From Porphyra umbilicalis (Eukaryota > Rhodophyta > Bangiophyceae > Bangiales > Bangiaceae): a stretch of DNA of 64,000 bases. Shown piece after piece: positions 1 to 13,596 of this stretch (position 1 is its first letter; each line of letters begins with the position of its first letter). The translations under genes were made by a program, and so were the position numbers. A model generated the notes under the pieces. That model made no database searches, was not told where the DNA came from, and worked only from the letters and a program-made list of their open reading frames with translations. The stretch spans positions 186,001-250,000 of the forward strand of contig KV918791.1 of NCBI GenBank assembly GCA_002049455.2. The letters are read 5' to 3'.

Positions 1-2
1 CG

Positions 3-17
3 CCGTCGTCGCCACCG

Positions 18-54
<37 letters not shown>

Positions 55-215
55 GCACCTGCTGCGCGGGCACCTTTAACTTCAACGCCGCCCTCTGTTG
101 CCCGCGCGTCTGCTGGACGATCGTCACCCAAATGACCTTCTTCACCCTGACCGAGTGTTGCACCCAAGTTGGCACCCCGTTTGTGTCCGCGTGTCCGGCG
201 GGCGCGAGCGGGTAG
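3..215 (+). CDS. 3' end of a Cys-rich, Pro-rich protein (partial)
   Basis: This open frame enters from the left edge and ends at a TAG at 213-215. It encodes a run of prolines, then about 55 residues with eight cysteines, three of them in CC pairs (RTCC, LCC, ECC). Third positions are almost all G or C (acc, ggc, gtc, ctg), as in the neighbouring real genes, so I read it as the true C-terminus of a gene whose body lies outside the window. A Pro linker before a disulfide-rich tail suggests a secreted or wall-associated protein, as in the LPMO gene at 11.5 kb, but I recognise no family. It runs tail-to-tail into the protease gene. Confidence 0.6.
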
Positions 216-652
216 GTGGGGGGGCTTGGGGATGGAGGGGAGGGGGTGTGGCGGTACCGCCGCCGCCGCCGCCGCCCCGCGGGCGGCGGTGGCCGGCCGC
301 GCGGCCGACCCGGCCGCGCCACACGCACCCGCCGCGACGGGCGGGGTGGGTCGAGGCGGCTCGCGTCGCGTCGGGATCAGCCCCCGTGGCGGGGGTGCGG
401 GCGGCGCCCGGTGCCGTGTGAGCGGTGCGTCTTCTCACTTTAGTTTGGGGAGTCAGCTCCCCGTGCGGCGCGTAAAGCTGGGCCGCGCGGGGGTCATTGG
501 ATACTGCAAACACACACGCTCCCCGCGCCACGACGGCGCTGCGGCCGATGCGGCCGCCGCCGCGGCCGCTGCCGCCGCTGCGGCCGCCGCTGCCGGTCTT
601 CTGCCGGCCGCGGCTACGCGCGTACGCTGCGCACCAAGCGGTGGCGGTCCGC
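216..652. other. Intergenic spacer between convergent genes, GCC-rich
   Basis: This holds the 3' flanks of two convergent genes. It contains short GCC/GGC trinucleotide runs near 265-290 and 540-600. Frames are open on both strands only because of those runs. No gene is supported. Confidence 0.5.
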
Positions 653-3094
<2,442 letters not shown>

Positions 3095-4540
3095 TCCCCC
3101 ACCCCCTCAACGTGAGCGCCACTCACCCAACCGCCGACGGCTGGGGCCTAGAGTTGGTCAGCGCGTTTCACGGTAGGGGGGGGAGGGGAGGAGCGAACCG
3201 CCCAAGCGCGACGCAGCGATGCAGGCGCGGGCGTCGGCAGGGGTGGCGGCACGGGGACAACCGCATCAGAGGCGGGATGAACGTGCCGGCAGCGGCGGCC
3301 GTGTTGTCGGCGGCCAATGGTAGTAACGGGCGGCAGCGCGGCGGATGCGGCGCCGACAACCAGCCGCAACAAGCACCGTCAAACAGCCGCAACGAGCGCC
3401 GTCCAACAGCCGCACCGAGCGGCCGTTGCGGCCGCCCGCGGCAGTGACCGGCGGGCGGTCGTCGAGGCGGCCCCTCCAGCCACCCGCCCACAGCGGCGGG
3501 CGCCGTGGCGACGGTGCGTGGGCGGAGGCGGCGAAAGACACTCTCGGTGCGACAGACGGTCTTCGTACGCGAAGGGAGCCGCGGCTGTGGGAGGGCGCCG
3601 CAGCCGACGGTCGCCATCGAATCCGCCCGATCCCACCAAGGCCGATCCGTGGCACGTGTGGCCGTGCCAGGCGAGGGGCGCACCGCAGCGCAACCGCCGC
3701 TCCGCGATCACGATGGCTGTCGTGCTTGCGTGCGTGTGTGTGGGACGGGCGGCGGCCGTGCGGCCGCCACCGCACAAGTTGCATCCGAACGAGGAGCACG
3801 CCCCCGAACCGGCCGCCCAATCATTGACCGTCGGATGCGGTGGGCCGCACTAGTGGCGGGGGGAGAGTGTGGCCCCGCCGCCGCGAGTCAAACAGGGCTG
3901 CTTTGTTGTGCCAGCCCCGGCGACGGGCGGCGGCGGGACGGCTGTCGTCGGCGGGCGACGGAGCGGGGGGTGCACCGATCGCGCCACGGTGCGCCGCAAA
4001 AGGAGGCGGATGTGGGGAGAGGCGCTTCGACAACCGCAACAGCGGCGCCGGCGGACGCGTGCCGCAACCTATCTGGTAGCACCGCCCAATCGCCAACTGG
4101 TGCAATTGGCTAACCTGTTGGAGAAAAACAACCGCGGCGCTCCCACACGCAGTGAGCTCGTACCCAACAAAGGCTGGGCGGAAAGGCCAGGGCTGGCCGA
4201 CGAGGGAGACTCTGTGGCGCACCCCCCATCCATCGAGGCGTGGAAGGTGTCGCGCGCGACGTGACGCTGGGTCTTCAGACACTGTATTCCCGCCCGTAGC
4301 GATCGGCTTGGACAGGGAGCGTTCCACCGCAGAGAGCCGAATCGGGAGGAAAGATGCCAACGCACAAAGAGTCAAGAGATCTCGGGGTCCCGACTGAGCC
4401 AGTGCCGGCCAGCGGCCGAAGAGTCGCTGTTGGAGCTGTGCTGGAACACGGACGTGAATGTGCTTCTCTTGCATACCAAAGAGCAAGTATCAGTGAACGC
4501 TGCTTAGTTGATTTTCGGATACACAGAGAGGTTCCCAACG
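3095..4540. other. GC-rich non-coding flank of the protease gene
   Basis: Upstream of the protease and GC-rich. Open frames up to ~220 residues occur on both strands but resemble no family, and their codons do not show the bias of the real genes. From 3361 to 3430 there are about three degenerate copies of a ~30-bp unit (CAGCCGCAAC core). No clear TATA box was seen for the protease gene. Confidence 0.4.
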
Positions 4541-7060
4541 TTGGGTAGCACCTTTTTTTCTATTGATGACCATCCAGTTTGTGGCCTCACTGTACGTACC
4601 TCATCTGTTGAAGAAGGCCGAGATTGCTAAAAATAGCTGAGACAACGGTACATAAATGGTCTTGGATGTCCTCTTGCTGATCACGGTTTCATCGTTCTGC
4701 GTGCTTCTCCCTTGTCCCATTGTGGCCGTCTCGTGCAAAATGGGATGTCAGGTACGCTCGACTAGCTCGGTCAGCCATACTGACAATGCGGTTTCAGGGC
4801 GATCCGCTGCAATTGGTCGGCTTCTTCTCAGCTCTGGGAGAGTCGGACCTCTGATACCGTGGTGACGTCACCACCATATCGGGTCGTGAACCTGACCTTC
4901 AAGGCGTCTAGCTCTGTTTGACAGTGTACAAAATGACGAGGAACCTGCTGAAATGCGCACGACTGTAGACGACCCCCGCAGACCCACCCTTGTGGTACAC
5001 CGACAGGCCGGCAGTGCTCATACTCGCGTACCTCTCTCCGTGGTCCATGTACATGAAACGTTTGGCTTTGACTCCGCATCGTGAGGACCCCAATGAGCTG
5101 CTCAGAGCAATTGAGTTCAGAGTCTTCGAGACTGCGGTCCAGGCATACAATGTATCAACAGTCACTACAGTGCCAGCGTCTCCTGTCTAAAAGGCTACTC
5201 GGTGCCGCAACACCAGGTTTCTCGTGAAAGCTCGCTCTGGCGGTCCAAAATACGTTGCTGTCCTTTGCTGCCGGGAATGCCATTCTCCGCACATATAATC
5301 CAGATTGTGCTCGCCTATATACGACGGCTTGTGGTTGCAGTCATGATCCTGCAGGCAGGTCATACTCCGCTTCAGACCTCCCGCCCCGCAAGACAACAGC
5401 CCGGCCCTCCGCTGACCGCGCGAAGTGCGGCTGCCCGGCAGGAACAACTCTGCCGACCAATGCTCGAAGTGCCGTTCGCGGCACTCGCAAGGAAGACGGC
5501 GCTGGAAGGACCCATGGTTGTGCACTGTTGTCAGCGCCGGGAGTTGGAACTCATCTTTCGAATGCCGTCGTTGCGATCCTTTCCTCTCGTGGTGTATGTA
5601 AACGGCTGTCAGAAAAAAACTGGTTTCGAATGTCGCGATCGAAAGCTAGCTAGCCATCGTTCATTGTCCTTTTGGCAACTGATTTGTGGGGAGCTTTGTG
5701 GGCATCTGGGGCGCCACGTAGGACACGTTTACTGTCAGAGGCGCATCTTCCCACCATTGCGATCCCATTTCTCGTGTGGAGAGGTCCCGTCCCGACGACC
5801 TCGCATCATCTGTGGGGAGCGTCTGGTCGATTAATTTCATGTAACGTGGCGTCCCACATCGGATTTCTTTGCAGCGACTGCGGACTGACGGCCCATCGAC
5901 GTCAGATCAACCACCTCGGCTTGCACACGGGCAACATCCGCTCCCTCTCGCTGCTCCCCCCTCCCTGCCCCCTTTCCCGGCGTCCTAAGCTAAAATTTTC
6001 TGTGCTTCTAAGCATAGTGAGCCGTGCTGGCGCCCGCGCACATTGACGTGCCGTGGTACGTGGCGACAGGGGTGTTGTTCTCGTCCCGCTCCAAGAATCT
6101 TTAGGCGACGCCGCGCATGGTGGACGCTGCCAATGGAGTACTCGACAATGGCGACCATGGCGAACGTCACTGAAGACAGCGGGCCGGCTGCGAGTAAACG
6201 TCCATGGTGCCGGCCGACGGCCCGCGGCGAAAAACTGTTGTAGCTCCGTGTTGCAATTGCGAACAAGTGCTGGGGGCTGCCCACAATCTGTCGTCAGTTG
6301 AGGGGCCAAAAGTCGCAGTGCATTTGTGGGGATGAATATCTCGTGGCCATGGCGTCCCCACAAAGAACCCACAAAAGGTGCCGATAAAAGAACTGCCAAA
6401 AGTCCCTACTGAAGAGTAACCCCGCTGCATCCGTCATGACAGAGGGTGACAGCTCTTCATGTCCTGTACTTCCCAGTGTCATCATACAGTAGCCGTCTAT
6501 TGGTGACCATAAAACAATTCATCCCGAGGTTCAAACGTTTCGTTTTGCGATTCCGTCCGTACTCCGGTCCGGCCGGCGTTGTAGTGTCCTACCCCACCTG
6601 CCGCTCTGCACACGACTCTCGCCGCGCGCTTAACAGCCGAGACTCAGCCCACCCCACCACTCAACTTGCTCCCCACAAGCTTTCTGCCACTTGATCCCAC
6701 CCCACCGCCTCATCTGTTTGCATCGCACCGCCAGTACACTAGTCAACAGGCCCACCAGTAGCCCCTTTCGGACTCTCCGTCAACAATCCCTGTCATCATC
6801 GGCTCTCCTATCACTGACTGTCCCCGCCCGCTGCCCCCCTTCCATCGTCACGTCCGGTAAGAGATGCCCCACAAGCACGGGAGCAGCCGCTGTTCCCGAA
6901 ACTCCTACTACAGCTCCCACGTTCACGCACCTCTGGTGTCTTCAAGGGGAGGACGAGAGGCGAGGAGAAATGAGGCAAGAAAACCCTTTCGTATGATTGT
7001 TATTTGACGGTTATAGCACCCACTTAGTGGGCGTCGCCGTACTTGTCTTGGCGGAGAAAC
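4541..7060. other. Gene-poor DNA of lower GC
   Basis: Less GC-rich than the gene blocks. Open frames are short and composition-driven on both strands. I see no recognisable domain, RNA gene or clear inverted repeat. Confidence 0.4.
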
Positions 7061-7067
7061 TAAAGAC

Positions 7068-7388
7068 TTATGGCGCGGACGGTCTACGACCGTCCGTCCA
7101 TTGGGGCGATCTTTGGATCACCCCAAGCCGACGGCGCTTGCGCAAGCAGCGCCGTGGGGGGACGGGCGTTGCCCCACAGCCACAGGCTTGGGCACCGACG
7201 GCCCCGCCGTCGCCGCCGCGGTCTCCACACCGCGGCGGGTCTGCGCGCCCCTTCCCCCCGCCAAACGCCATAAGTGGCGACGCCGCCGCGTCTTCCTCCT
7301 TGGCCGCCGGGTCCGGCACGTCCGCTGTTTTTCCGCCCCGCCCACCTTCCATGAGGTCACTAAGGGTCGTGCGCCACGCACGAGCCAT
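7068..7388 (-). other. GC-rich island with a 106-codon frame, possible gene fragment
   Basis: A block of about 320 bp with gene-like GC stands inside lower-GC DNA. The minus frame begins MARAWRTTLSDLMEGGRGGK and is Gly/Ala/Arg-rich with scattered acidic residues. It matches no family I know. It could be a fragment of a mobile-element or host gene, or simply a GC-rich remnant. Confidence 0.25.
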
Positions 7389-10050
7389 GTTTTTCTCTGA
7401 CGCGGGCTGGGAATTCTCCCACTCCTATTCATTTGCATCTTTCCTTTTCGGGGCCCGACTATTAAAGATAGAGAATTATTAGCGAAGCTTCTAGTAGGGA
7501 TCCATTCGCGTTCTCAACGCTCAGGCAGCCACGTTGCATGAAATTGATGGCCCTGGTCTGTTTGATGGTCACCCTCTAGGCCATTTGATTGGATTATCCC
7601 ATCTGTACGCCCAATCACGCGTACCCACGTTTCAGCATTTAATGGCCTACGATCGCTCTGGTCCAGAAGGATTACACATGCGAGCGATTACAGCCTCCTC
7701 CAAAAGCGTTTACAGATGCCTTCCTGGAACCCCCACTGTATTCCACACAAGAGCCCCGAAATGGTCAGCAGCGCGCATCTTTGCGGCCATGTCAGCACCG
7801 CGTCTCCGCCCTCTTCCGTCGTCTCGCCATCTCGCCCCTCCGTCGGGCCCTTCACAGCACCCCTCCATCGTCGTCACCGAACCACCGTGCTCTCTCTTGG
7901 ACGCGCTCGCCACATCCGCCCCTTTCTTTGCCCCCGCGCGCCGCATCCGCCCATTTCTTTCCCCCACCCCCCTCCCCCCCACCGCACACCATGCACGTTG
8001 CGCTGCACTCAGGTACGTTTTTTCCTCAATGTGTTCCTCGTCAATCCCCGTCCCCCCCCCGAGCCCCAGCCGGGGTGTTTACTCTTCTGTTATTCTTTTC
8101 TTGAGGCATCTGATCACCTCTGCTGTCGACCTCCCCCTGCGTGTGGCGGCGCGCCGGGTGCTGCGCTTGTATGCCTTGCTGACCACTTCTTTGTGGTGAG
8201 AATCATACGCAAAGATGAAGATATCAAATGGGGACCGACAATGGGGACGCTTTAACTGGAGAAGAGAAAGGGACACAACAACAACTGGGGAAGAGGAAAG
8301 GGACCCAACGACGTCGTGGTCAGAAGAGCGAAGGAGCAGAACGAAAGGCCTAATTACAGTGCTGAAGCTCGGAATTCTATGGCAGAATCGAAAAGAGACG
8401 CTCCCCCGATGTACAACCCATATGCTGAATAATGTATCACATGATAAGTTAATTGCTCTGTCAGTCACCCCAACAATATTTGTAGAGTGGGTGAAGCAGC
8501 TCGCTCGTGTGACGGGAAACAAACTTGGCGCCTTAGGATAGAATCCGCATTGTTTGAGCAGACGTTTTCTTGGAGTTGGACACACCGTTTGACTCAGCTC
8601 ATCGAGATTTGTCCTGTGAGGCTATCTCCATGTCAATCTGATCGAATGTCAAGAACTGGTGGATGCGCACTGGTCACTACTGACTTTTTCCCAGAATGTG
8701 TGTCTGTGTTCTCACGAAGAGTGGAAGCTTCGCTACCTGGTCCCTGCCCTGGGGGACCAACTTGTTGGCATACGCGGCTCCCTCCTCTTGTAACCACACC
8801 GAGGTGGAGGGCACGAGAGCAGCGGTTAAATGCAGTATCAATAAGTATGTATTTATGAACCACATGAATTCTTGTGGTAAAGTAAGAAGGACATCAATCA
8901 GATGATGCACTGAGGGCGCTGCCACCTCCATTGCGCTGTTCGGCTCTACGTCACCCGGACAGAGCACGTCTTTCGGTGCGCCAAGAAGCCATCTCGGTTG
9001 GCATTTTGGCGATGAGGCATCTCTATCGGATCCTCAAAATGAAATCCGCCATCCCCATACAGTATCGCCATCCCCATCCCCAAAAAAATGACTTTTGGGG
9101 ATGGGGATGGCGATGCTAAAAAAAAACGACAGGAACCAATCATATGACCCGAATCACCCGCTTTCAACAGAATCACCCAGGGTCCTGAACAATCCACCTC
9201 TCCTTCGTGCCTCGTGATCCTGTCGTACTTTTCCGTGAAACTTCGTGACCGAAAATCTGGCTTGCCACCAGGCTACACCGATGCCGCGTCAGCGCCATCC
9301 CCAAACTGCCCAAAATATGGTACCGGGGGTGCGTCGAATGATGTGTCATTTGGATTTTCAAAAATACCAACAGCTATGATTGTGACGCGCCCATACCTCA
9401 AGCGGCACATGGAAAAAACAAGCAGCACTTTCTCTAGTTGTTTCTCTCATGATAGTGACACAATGATGCACACCCCGCTCTGATGATTTTCATCTTTTTT
9501 TCCGATGCATTATCGCTTGAAATCCCTCCGAACGCGTGCAATCGTGATCACTGTAATCGACTCTGTCAGGGCCCAGCGCTGCCCTAATCGGCAGCCGCCG
9601 CGACCGACTTCGGCATGCGCAGCAGTGGGTGAAGATGGCGGGGGACTGTTTAACGCAGACTGAAGAAGGAGAAGCTGCTGGCACCCGGGAGACTGCGAGC
9701 TGTGTTGAAGATGCTGCAGTGGGGGGTATGGCAAGGAGCCCTGTGCCTACGGGGTATCTTCGCGAGGCTCTGGGAGGGGGGCGGCATCGCCAGTCTTGCT
9801 TCTTTCCTGTGAGGCTCATTCTGTGGGTGCGCAGGATATCGGACGAGCCTATCATGACTTGCCGGATATGAAGAGGAGACCTTTCTTTTCGGGGAGAGGG
9901 ACGGCGGCGTCGCACCACAGGCGATCGGATGCAGCTGATACAACTCATCAGGCTACAGAAAGCACATGATCAGAACCGCCAGCTCATGCGCTTCGTAATG
10001 ATGCCTTCGCTTTCGTGCGCGCGCGCCGCGATCGTTATGTTTCAGACAGT
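7389..10050. other. Gene-poor DNA, no gene seen
   Basis: Mixed composition with C/T-rich stretches near 7900-8090. No supported coding region. It contains the hairpin listed at 9064-9114. A start-like ATG near 7991 followed by GTACGT was noted but has no convincing continuation. Confidence 0.4.
9064..9114. repeat. Perfect 22-bp hairpin
   Basis: Arms 9064-9085 and 9093-9114 are exact reverse complements (core CCATCCCCATCCCC) around a 7-nt loop. A further CCATCCCCAT copy lies just to the left, near 9049. It may be a tiny fold-back element. No target duplication is clear. Confidence 0.7.
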
Positions 10051-10051
10051 A

Positions 10052-10187
10052 TACAGCCGTTCGCCCAAAAACCCCGCACTCCAACTGTTGCAAAATAGTT
10101 CCAAATCGCCCTCTGCGGGGTCGTAGAGGCCGATTTGGCACTCTTTTGCAACTGTTGGAGTGCGGGATTTTTGGGAGAACGGCTGTA
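10052..10187. mobile_element. MITE, Tc1/mariner-like (TA target)
   Basis: The 136-bp sequence folds almost end to end: arms of about 62 bp with few mismatches and a loop near 10117-10122. It starts TA-CAGCCGTTCGCCC and ends with the inverse, GAACGGCTG-TA. The flanking TA pair is the target duplication typical of Tc1/mariner-type elements. It has no coding capacity, so it is a non-autonomous derivative. Confidence 0.7.
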
Positions 10188-10189
10188 GA

Positions 10190-11360
10190 GCTGGATAGGG
10201 CCGAGTTGTTTTTCTTGCAGGTGCCTGGAAAATCTCTCTGGAGGCCTCGGTAGTCAAATTGATGCCTCTGAGGGGGTGCACAAAAATCCACGTTGTGACT
10301 ATCTTTAGGGACCCCCCCGGTACTGTATGCCTTACTCACACAAGGACGCCGATGGGAAGCCATGATACAAAACTGCGCTCGTACTGAACGGAAAGCCCGA
10401 CGCACCAAGACTGAATACAGTCCAGGAACATTCTGTGATTGGGTATGCAATATTTACTCCGCAACGTTGCACACACCTCGTCGCCGCGTGCACGTGGTGT
10501 GCGTATGGTGGGCGATATGTCCGTACGAGCCCCCCCGACGCGAGCTGCGTGAGCGCGCGACAGTGTGACATCCGCACCAGCTCCCCGCCTTGCGCTCGAC
10601 CATCAAGCCACGATGGCACTGGAGATGGGACGCCACGCACTCATTGGGTGTGACTGCAGCTCCACCCGCGCTCTACGTTGCATGCTTGGGAGGTGCGTCT
10701 ACAGGGGAGTGTCTACCCAAATTTCCACTTGCCGTCACTTGTCTCAGAACTCGCTGCTCGATTCCGGCGGTGTCTGATGACGAACGCAACGATTTCGGTT
10801 CCGTTGACGTGATCCCCGCTCGATAAGTGGACAGTCATCGACGCACCGTGACGTTGCGTCCCTCTGCTTTGTAGACTGCTGCCCCGCCTCAGCCGAGCCG
10901 CGGAGAACCGCTCACATCTTGTTTTCGCTGCAGCAAGAACAGTTGCATCCGCGGGTATGGAGAGTACGTAGAGGTGCGTGCAGGCTGCAGCGGAGGTGTG
11001 TCAGCTGTCCGAGATACTGTAGCTGGGCGCTCCTGATGTCTTCCCCGTGCAGCGGGCGTTACTGCGGCTCGGGGCCGCCGCCGCGGTACGCAACGTTGGC
11101 GCCACAGCAGACGGGGCGTTGCTAGTCGACATTGACGAGGAGCGCCCACCGCGCTCGCGCGGCGGCAACGGTTAGGCGTCCGCCTTGTCGGCGGCGCGAG
11201 GACCGAAGCCGACCACAACGCGAGGCGCACCTTCCGCCTCAGCGGGGAGCAGCGTTCGACCCGCCACACGCGCGTACAGGCTGTGACGGGGGGCACGCCG
11301 GAGACCGGACCATCCATAGCGGTCGGGCACGCTGTCGGCCACGGCCGGGGGATGGGCCGA
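10190..11360. other. Upstream region of the LPMO gene
   Basis: No supported gene. GC content rises towards the promoter at 11363. Short frames on both strands are not conserved in style. Confidence 0.4.
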
Positions 11361-11362
11361 CC

Positions 11363-11369
11363 TATAAAA
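11363..11369 (+). promoter_or_regulatory. TATA box of the LPMO gene
   Basis: TATAAAA lies 169 bp upstream of the LPMO start codon in a very GC-rich setting. Transcription would be expected to begin about 25-35 bp downstream, giving a 5' leader of roughly 140 bases. Confidence 0.65.
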
Positions 11370-11537
11370 TGGGCACTCAACGCCGTCAAGACAGTTTCCA
11401 TCCCTCAGCAACCGCGCTCAGCCGGCCCGCCGCACACCTTCACCGCGCGAGACAAAGCCCGTTCCCTGCCGAGACGAGCCACCGTCGTGGTGCCCAACCC
11501 TCCGCCAACGCCGGTCATCCCACACCGACCCCCCACC

Positions 11538-13087
11538 ATGGCCCGCACGGCTCGCTTCCGCCATTTCCTCGCGGCAGCGGCTGCCGTCGCGGCCACAGCG
11601 GCCGTTGCCGGCACCGTCGCCGGCCATGCCACCATGACACTCCCGGCGCAGCGGGGAACGCTCAACCCGTCCATCGACCCGACCGCGGAGAAGGACTATT
11701 GGTACGTTGTGGTGCACGTCGGGTGCCCACACCCGGCTGCCGCGCGTGCGCCTGGTGGGAGGTGCCGGCGCCAAGCCGGGTTGCCCGCCCGCGCAACGGA
11801 CGGGTGCGTCGCCGGTGAGTCGTAGCAGACCTCCCACGGATCCGCGCGTGCATGACTCTGACGCGCTTGACTCTGCTTCTCCGCGTCGTCTCGTTCCCCG
11901 CGATTGCTGCCCCCCCCTCGTCCCCCCACCCCCCCCCCCACAGCTCCCACTGCCTCAACGCCGGCGGCACGGGCGCGGTCAAGGCCGCCAATGGCGGCGC
12001 GTGGTCCACGTACGACCCCCTCAACGCGGGCGCCCTCGCCGCCCGTGCCGGCGACCACGGCGTGTGCGGGGACCCGGTCGGGGACTCCCCCGGCGCCCAC
12101 ACCGCCGGCGGCAAGTTTTATCACGGGGGCAAAACGGTCGCCACGTACGCGCCCGGGGGCACCATTGACTTTGAGCTCGACCTGAGCACCAACCACAATG
12201 GTTACGCCGAGTGGTGGATTTGCGACCTCGACGCGTGCGGCGAGGCGGACCTGACGACCAAGTGCTTTGGCGTCCCCGGCGCGTGCCACCGGCTCGACCG
12301 CGTGCCGCACGCGTCGTGTGAGGCCGGCACAGACGAGACGTGTGGCGCCATCCACAAGGAGTACCCCTCCCGCTGGTACCTGCCCTGCCGCGGCGTCGGG
12401 CCGGTCGTTGGCGGCACCAATGGCAAAATGCGGTACCGGCTGCCGGCGGGCCTCACCTGCACCCGCTGCGTCGTGCAGTGGTATTGGGTGACAGCCAACA
12501 GCTGCCTGCCGCCGGGTATGGGGGATTACACGCCGCCCGCGTCTTGGGGCGGTTGCTCGCAGACCGGGCAGCGCGCCGCGTGCGGCGCCGGGTGGCCGGA
12601 AGAGTTTTGGACGTGCGCGGATGTGGCGGTGGGGGGCGCCGGCGGCGGCGGTGCGCCGCTCCCCCCTGTGGTCGCACCGCCCGCGCCAACGGCGGCGCCG
12701 GCCACGACCGCGCCGTTGCCCGTGATGACGCCGCCGCCGACGGCGGCGCCAGTGGCGACCGCACCGCCAGTGGCGACCGCGGCGCCACCAGCAACGGCCG
12801 CGCCCGTGGCGACCGCGCCGCCAGCGGCAACGGCCGCGCCGAGCGGCCTCCCCTACTGCATCATGCCGTCTCCTCCGCCGTGTGCGCCAGTGACGGCGAC
12901 GCCCGCCCCTATCCGCGGCGGTGGCGCGTCTGTCGGTGGCGGCAGCGGCAAGTGCGCGGCGGCGGGCGGCAAGTGCGCGGCTCCCAAGGCGGGCATGAAG
13001 GCCATCCCCTGCTGCGACGACACGCACCACTGCAAGTTTGTCAACGGATGGTCCTCGTACTGCGCCCACAAAAAGTGGGACCCGTGA
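11538..13087 (+). CDS. Secreted AA15-like LPMO with C-terminal knottin-like domain
   Basis: Two exons, 11538-11701 and 11944-13087, join in frame to 435 residues. Residues 1-29 are a signal peptide. Cleavage exposes His30 (HATMTLPAQRG), the N-terminal histidine that holds copper in LPMOs. A second histidine sits in NHNGYAEWW, and the Cys/Trp block CTRCVVQWYWVTANSC is typical of AA15/chitin-binding type 4 domains. These enzymes oxidatively cleave chitin, cellulose or similar wall polymers outside the cell. A Thr/Ala/Pro linker of about 60 residues follows, then a Cys-rich tail with spacing C-C-CC-C-C like an inhibitor cystine knot, possibly a carbohydrate-binding module. The start is the ATG in CCACCATGG context below the TATA box. 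The LPMO fold is well supported; the substrate is not. Confidence 0.88.
11702..11943 (+). other. Intron of the LPMO gene
   Basis: It begins GTACGT after ...GACTATTG and ends in a C-rich tract plus CAG before CTCCCACTGC. Removing 242 bases restores the frame and creates a Cys codon across the junction (DYC-SHCLNAGG), as LPMO families need. The intron is phase 2. Confidence 0.85.
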
Positions 13088-13458
13088 GGAATGGGAGTGG
13101 GGTGGTCGACCAGTCGAGCGTTAAGACCCGCGCGGTGAGGTATCGACGAGCACTTAAAACACAGCACCAATACCATTGAATTTGTCGTTGCACCGGGGGA
13201 GCGTCCAAGCGAGGGAGACGCGAACCGGCCATGGAAGCTGTTGACGCCTGCCCCTCGTCCTCCTGGCTCGCCGACGCACGGTGCGCTCGCCTGCGAGCCG
13301 TAGACCTCGCCACGTGGCAATTTGCCTCTTCCCTCCCGGGGGAAGTGTGAAGTGAGCGGTATGTATTGCAGACCGCCCAATTTTGGCCGATCCGAACAGG
13401 AATACAAGCACAAGGGGGACGAGAACAAGAGTGCGAAGTACGGACTGACAGCCTTTAA

Positions 13459-13578
13459 GGACCAAATCACAGTACATCTCAGGCTCTATTTTTAGAAACA
13501 TCTGAGTGAGAATAGAGCTGTCAGAGAATTGATGAACGGGGGGCTGCCCTGGCTCCCCTTCTACGGGTGATTTGGTCC
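13459..13578. repeat. Small 120-bp inverted-repeat element
   Basis: GGACCAAATCAC at 13459-13470 is matched by GTGATTTGGTCC at 13567-13578. The interior is not palindromic. It could be a tiny MITE or chance. No target duplication is evident. Confidence 0.35.
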
Positions 13579-13596
13579 GAACATGACTCGAAAAGA

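Noticed and set aside
3821-4486. 221-codon minus frame upstream of the protease gene
   Set aside because: No domain, no codon bias, and equally long frames exist on the other strand.
7991-8070. Possible first exon (ATG then GTACGT) in C/T-rich DNA
   Set aside because: No downstream exon with coding bias could be joined to it.
8079-8585. 168-codon minus frame
   Set aside because: Ser/Arg-rich with no domain, in lower-GC DNA. It is likely chance.
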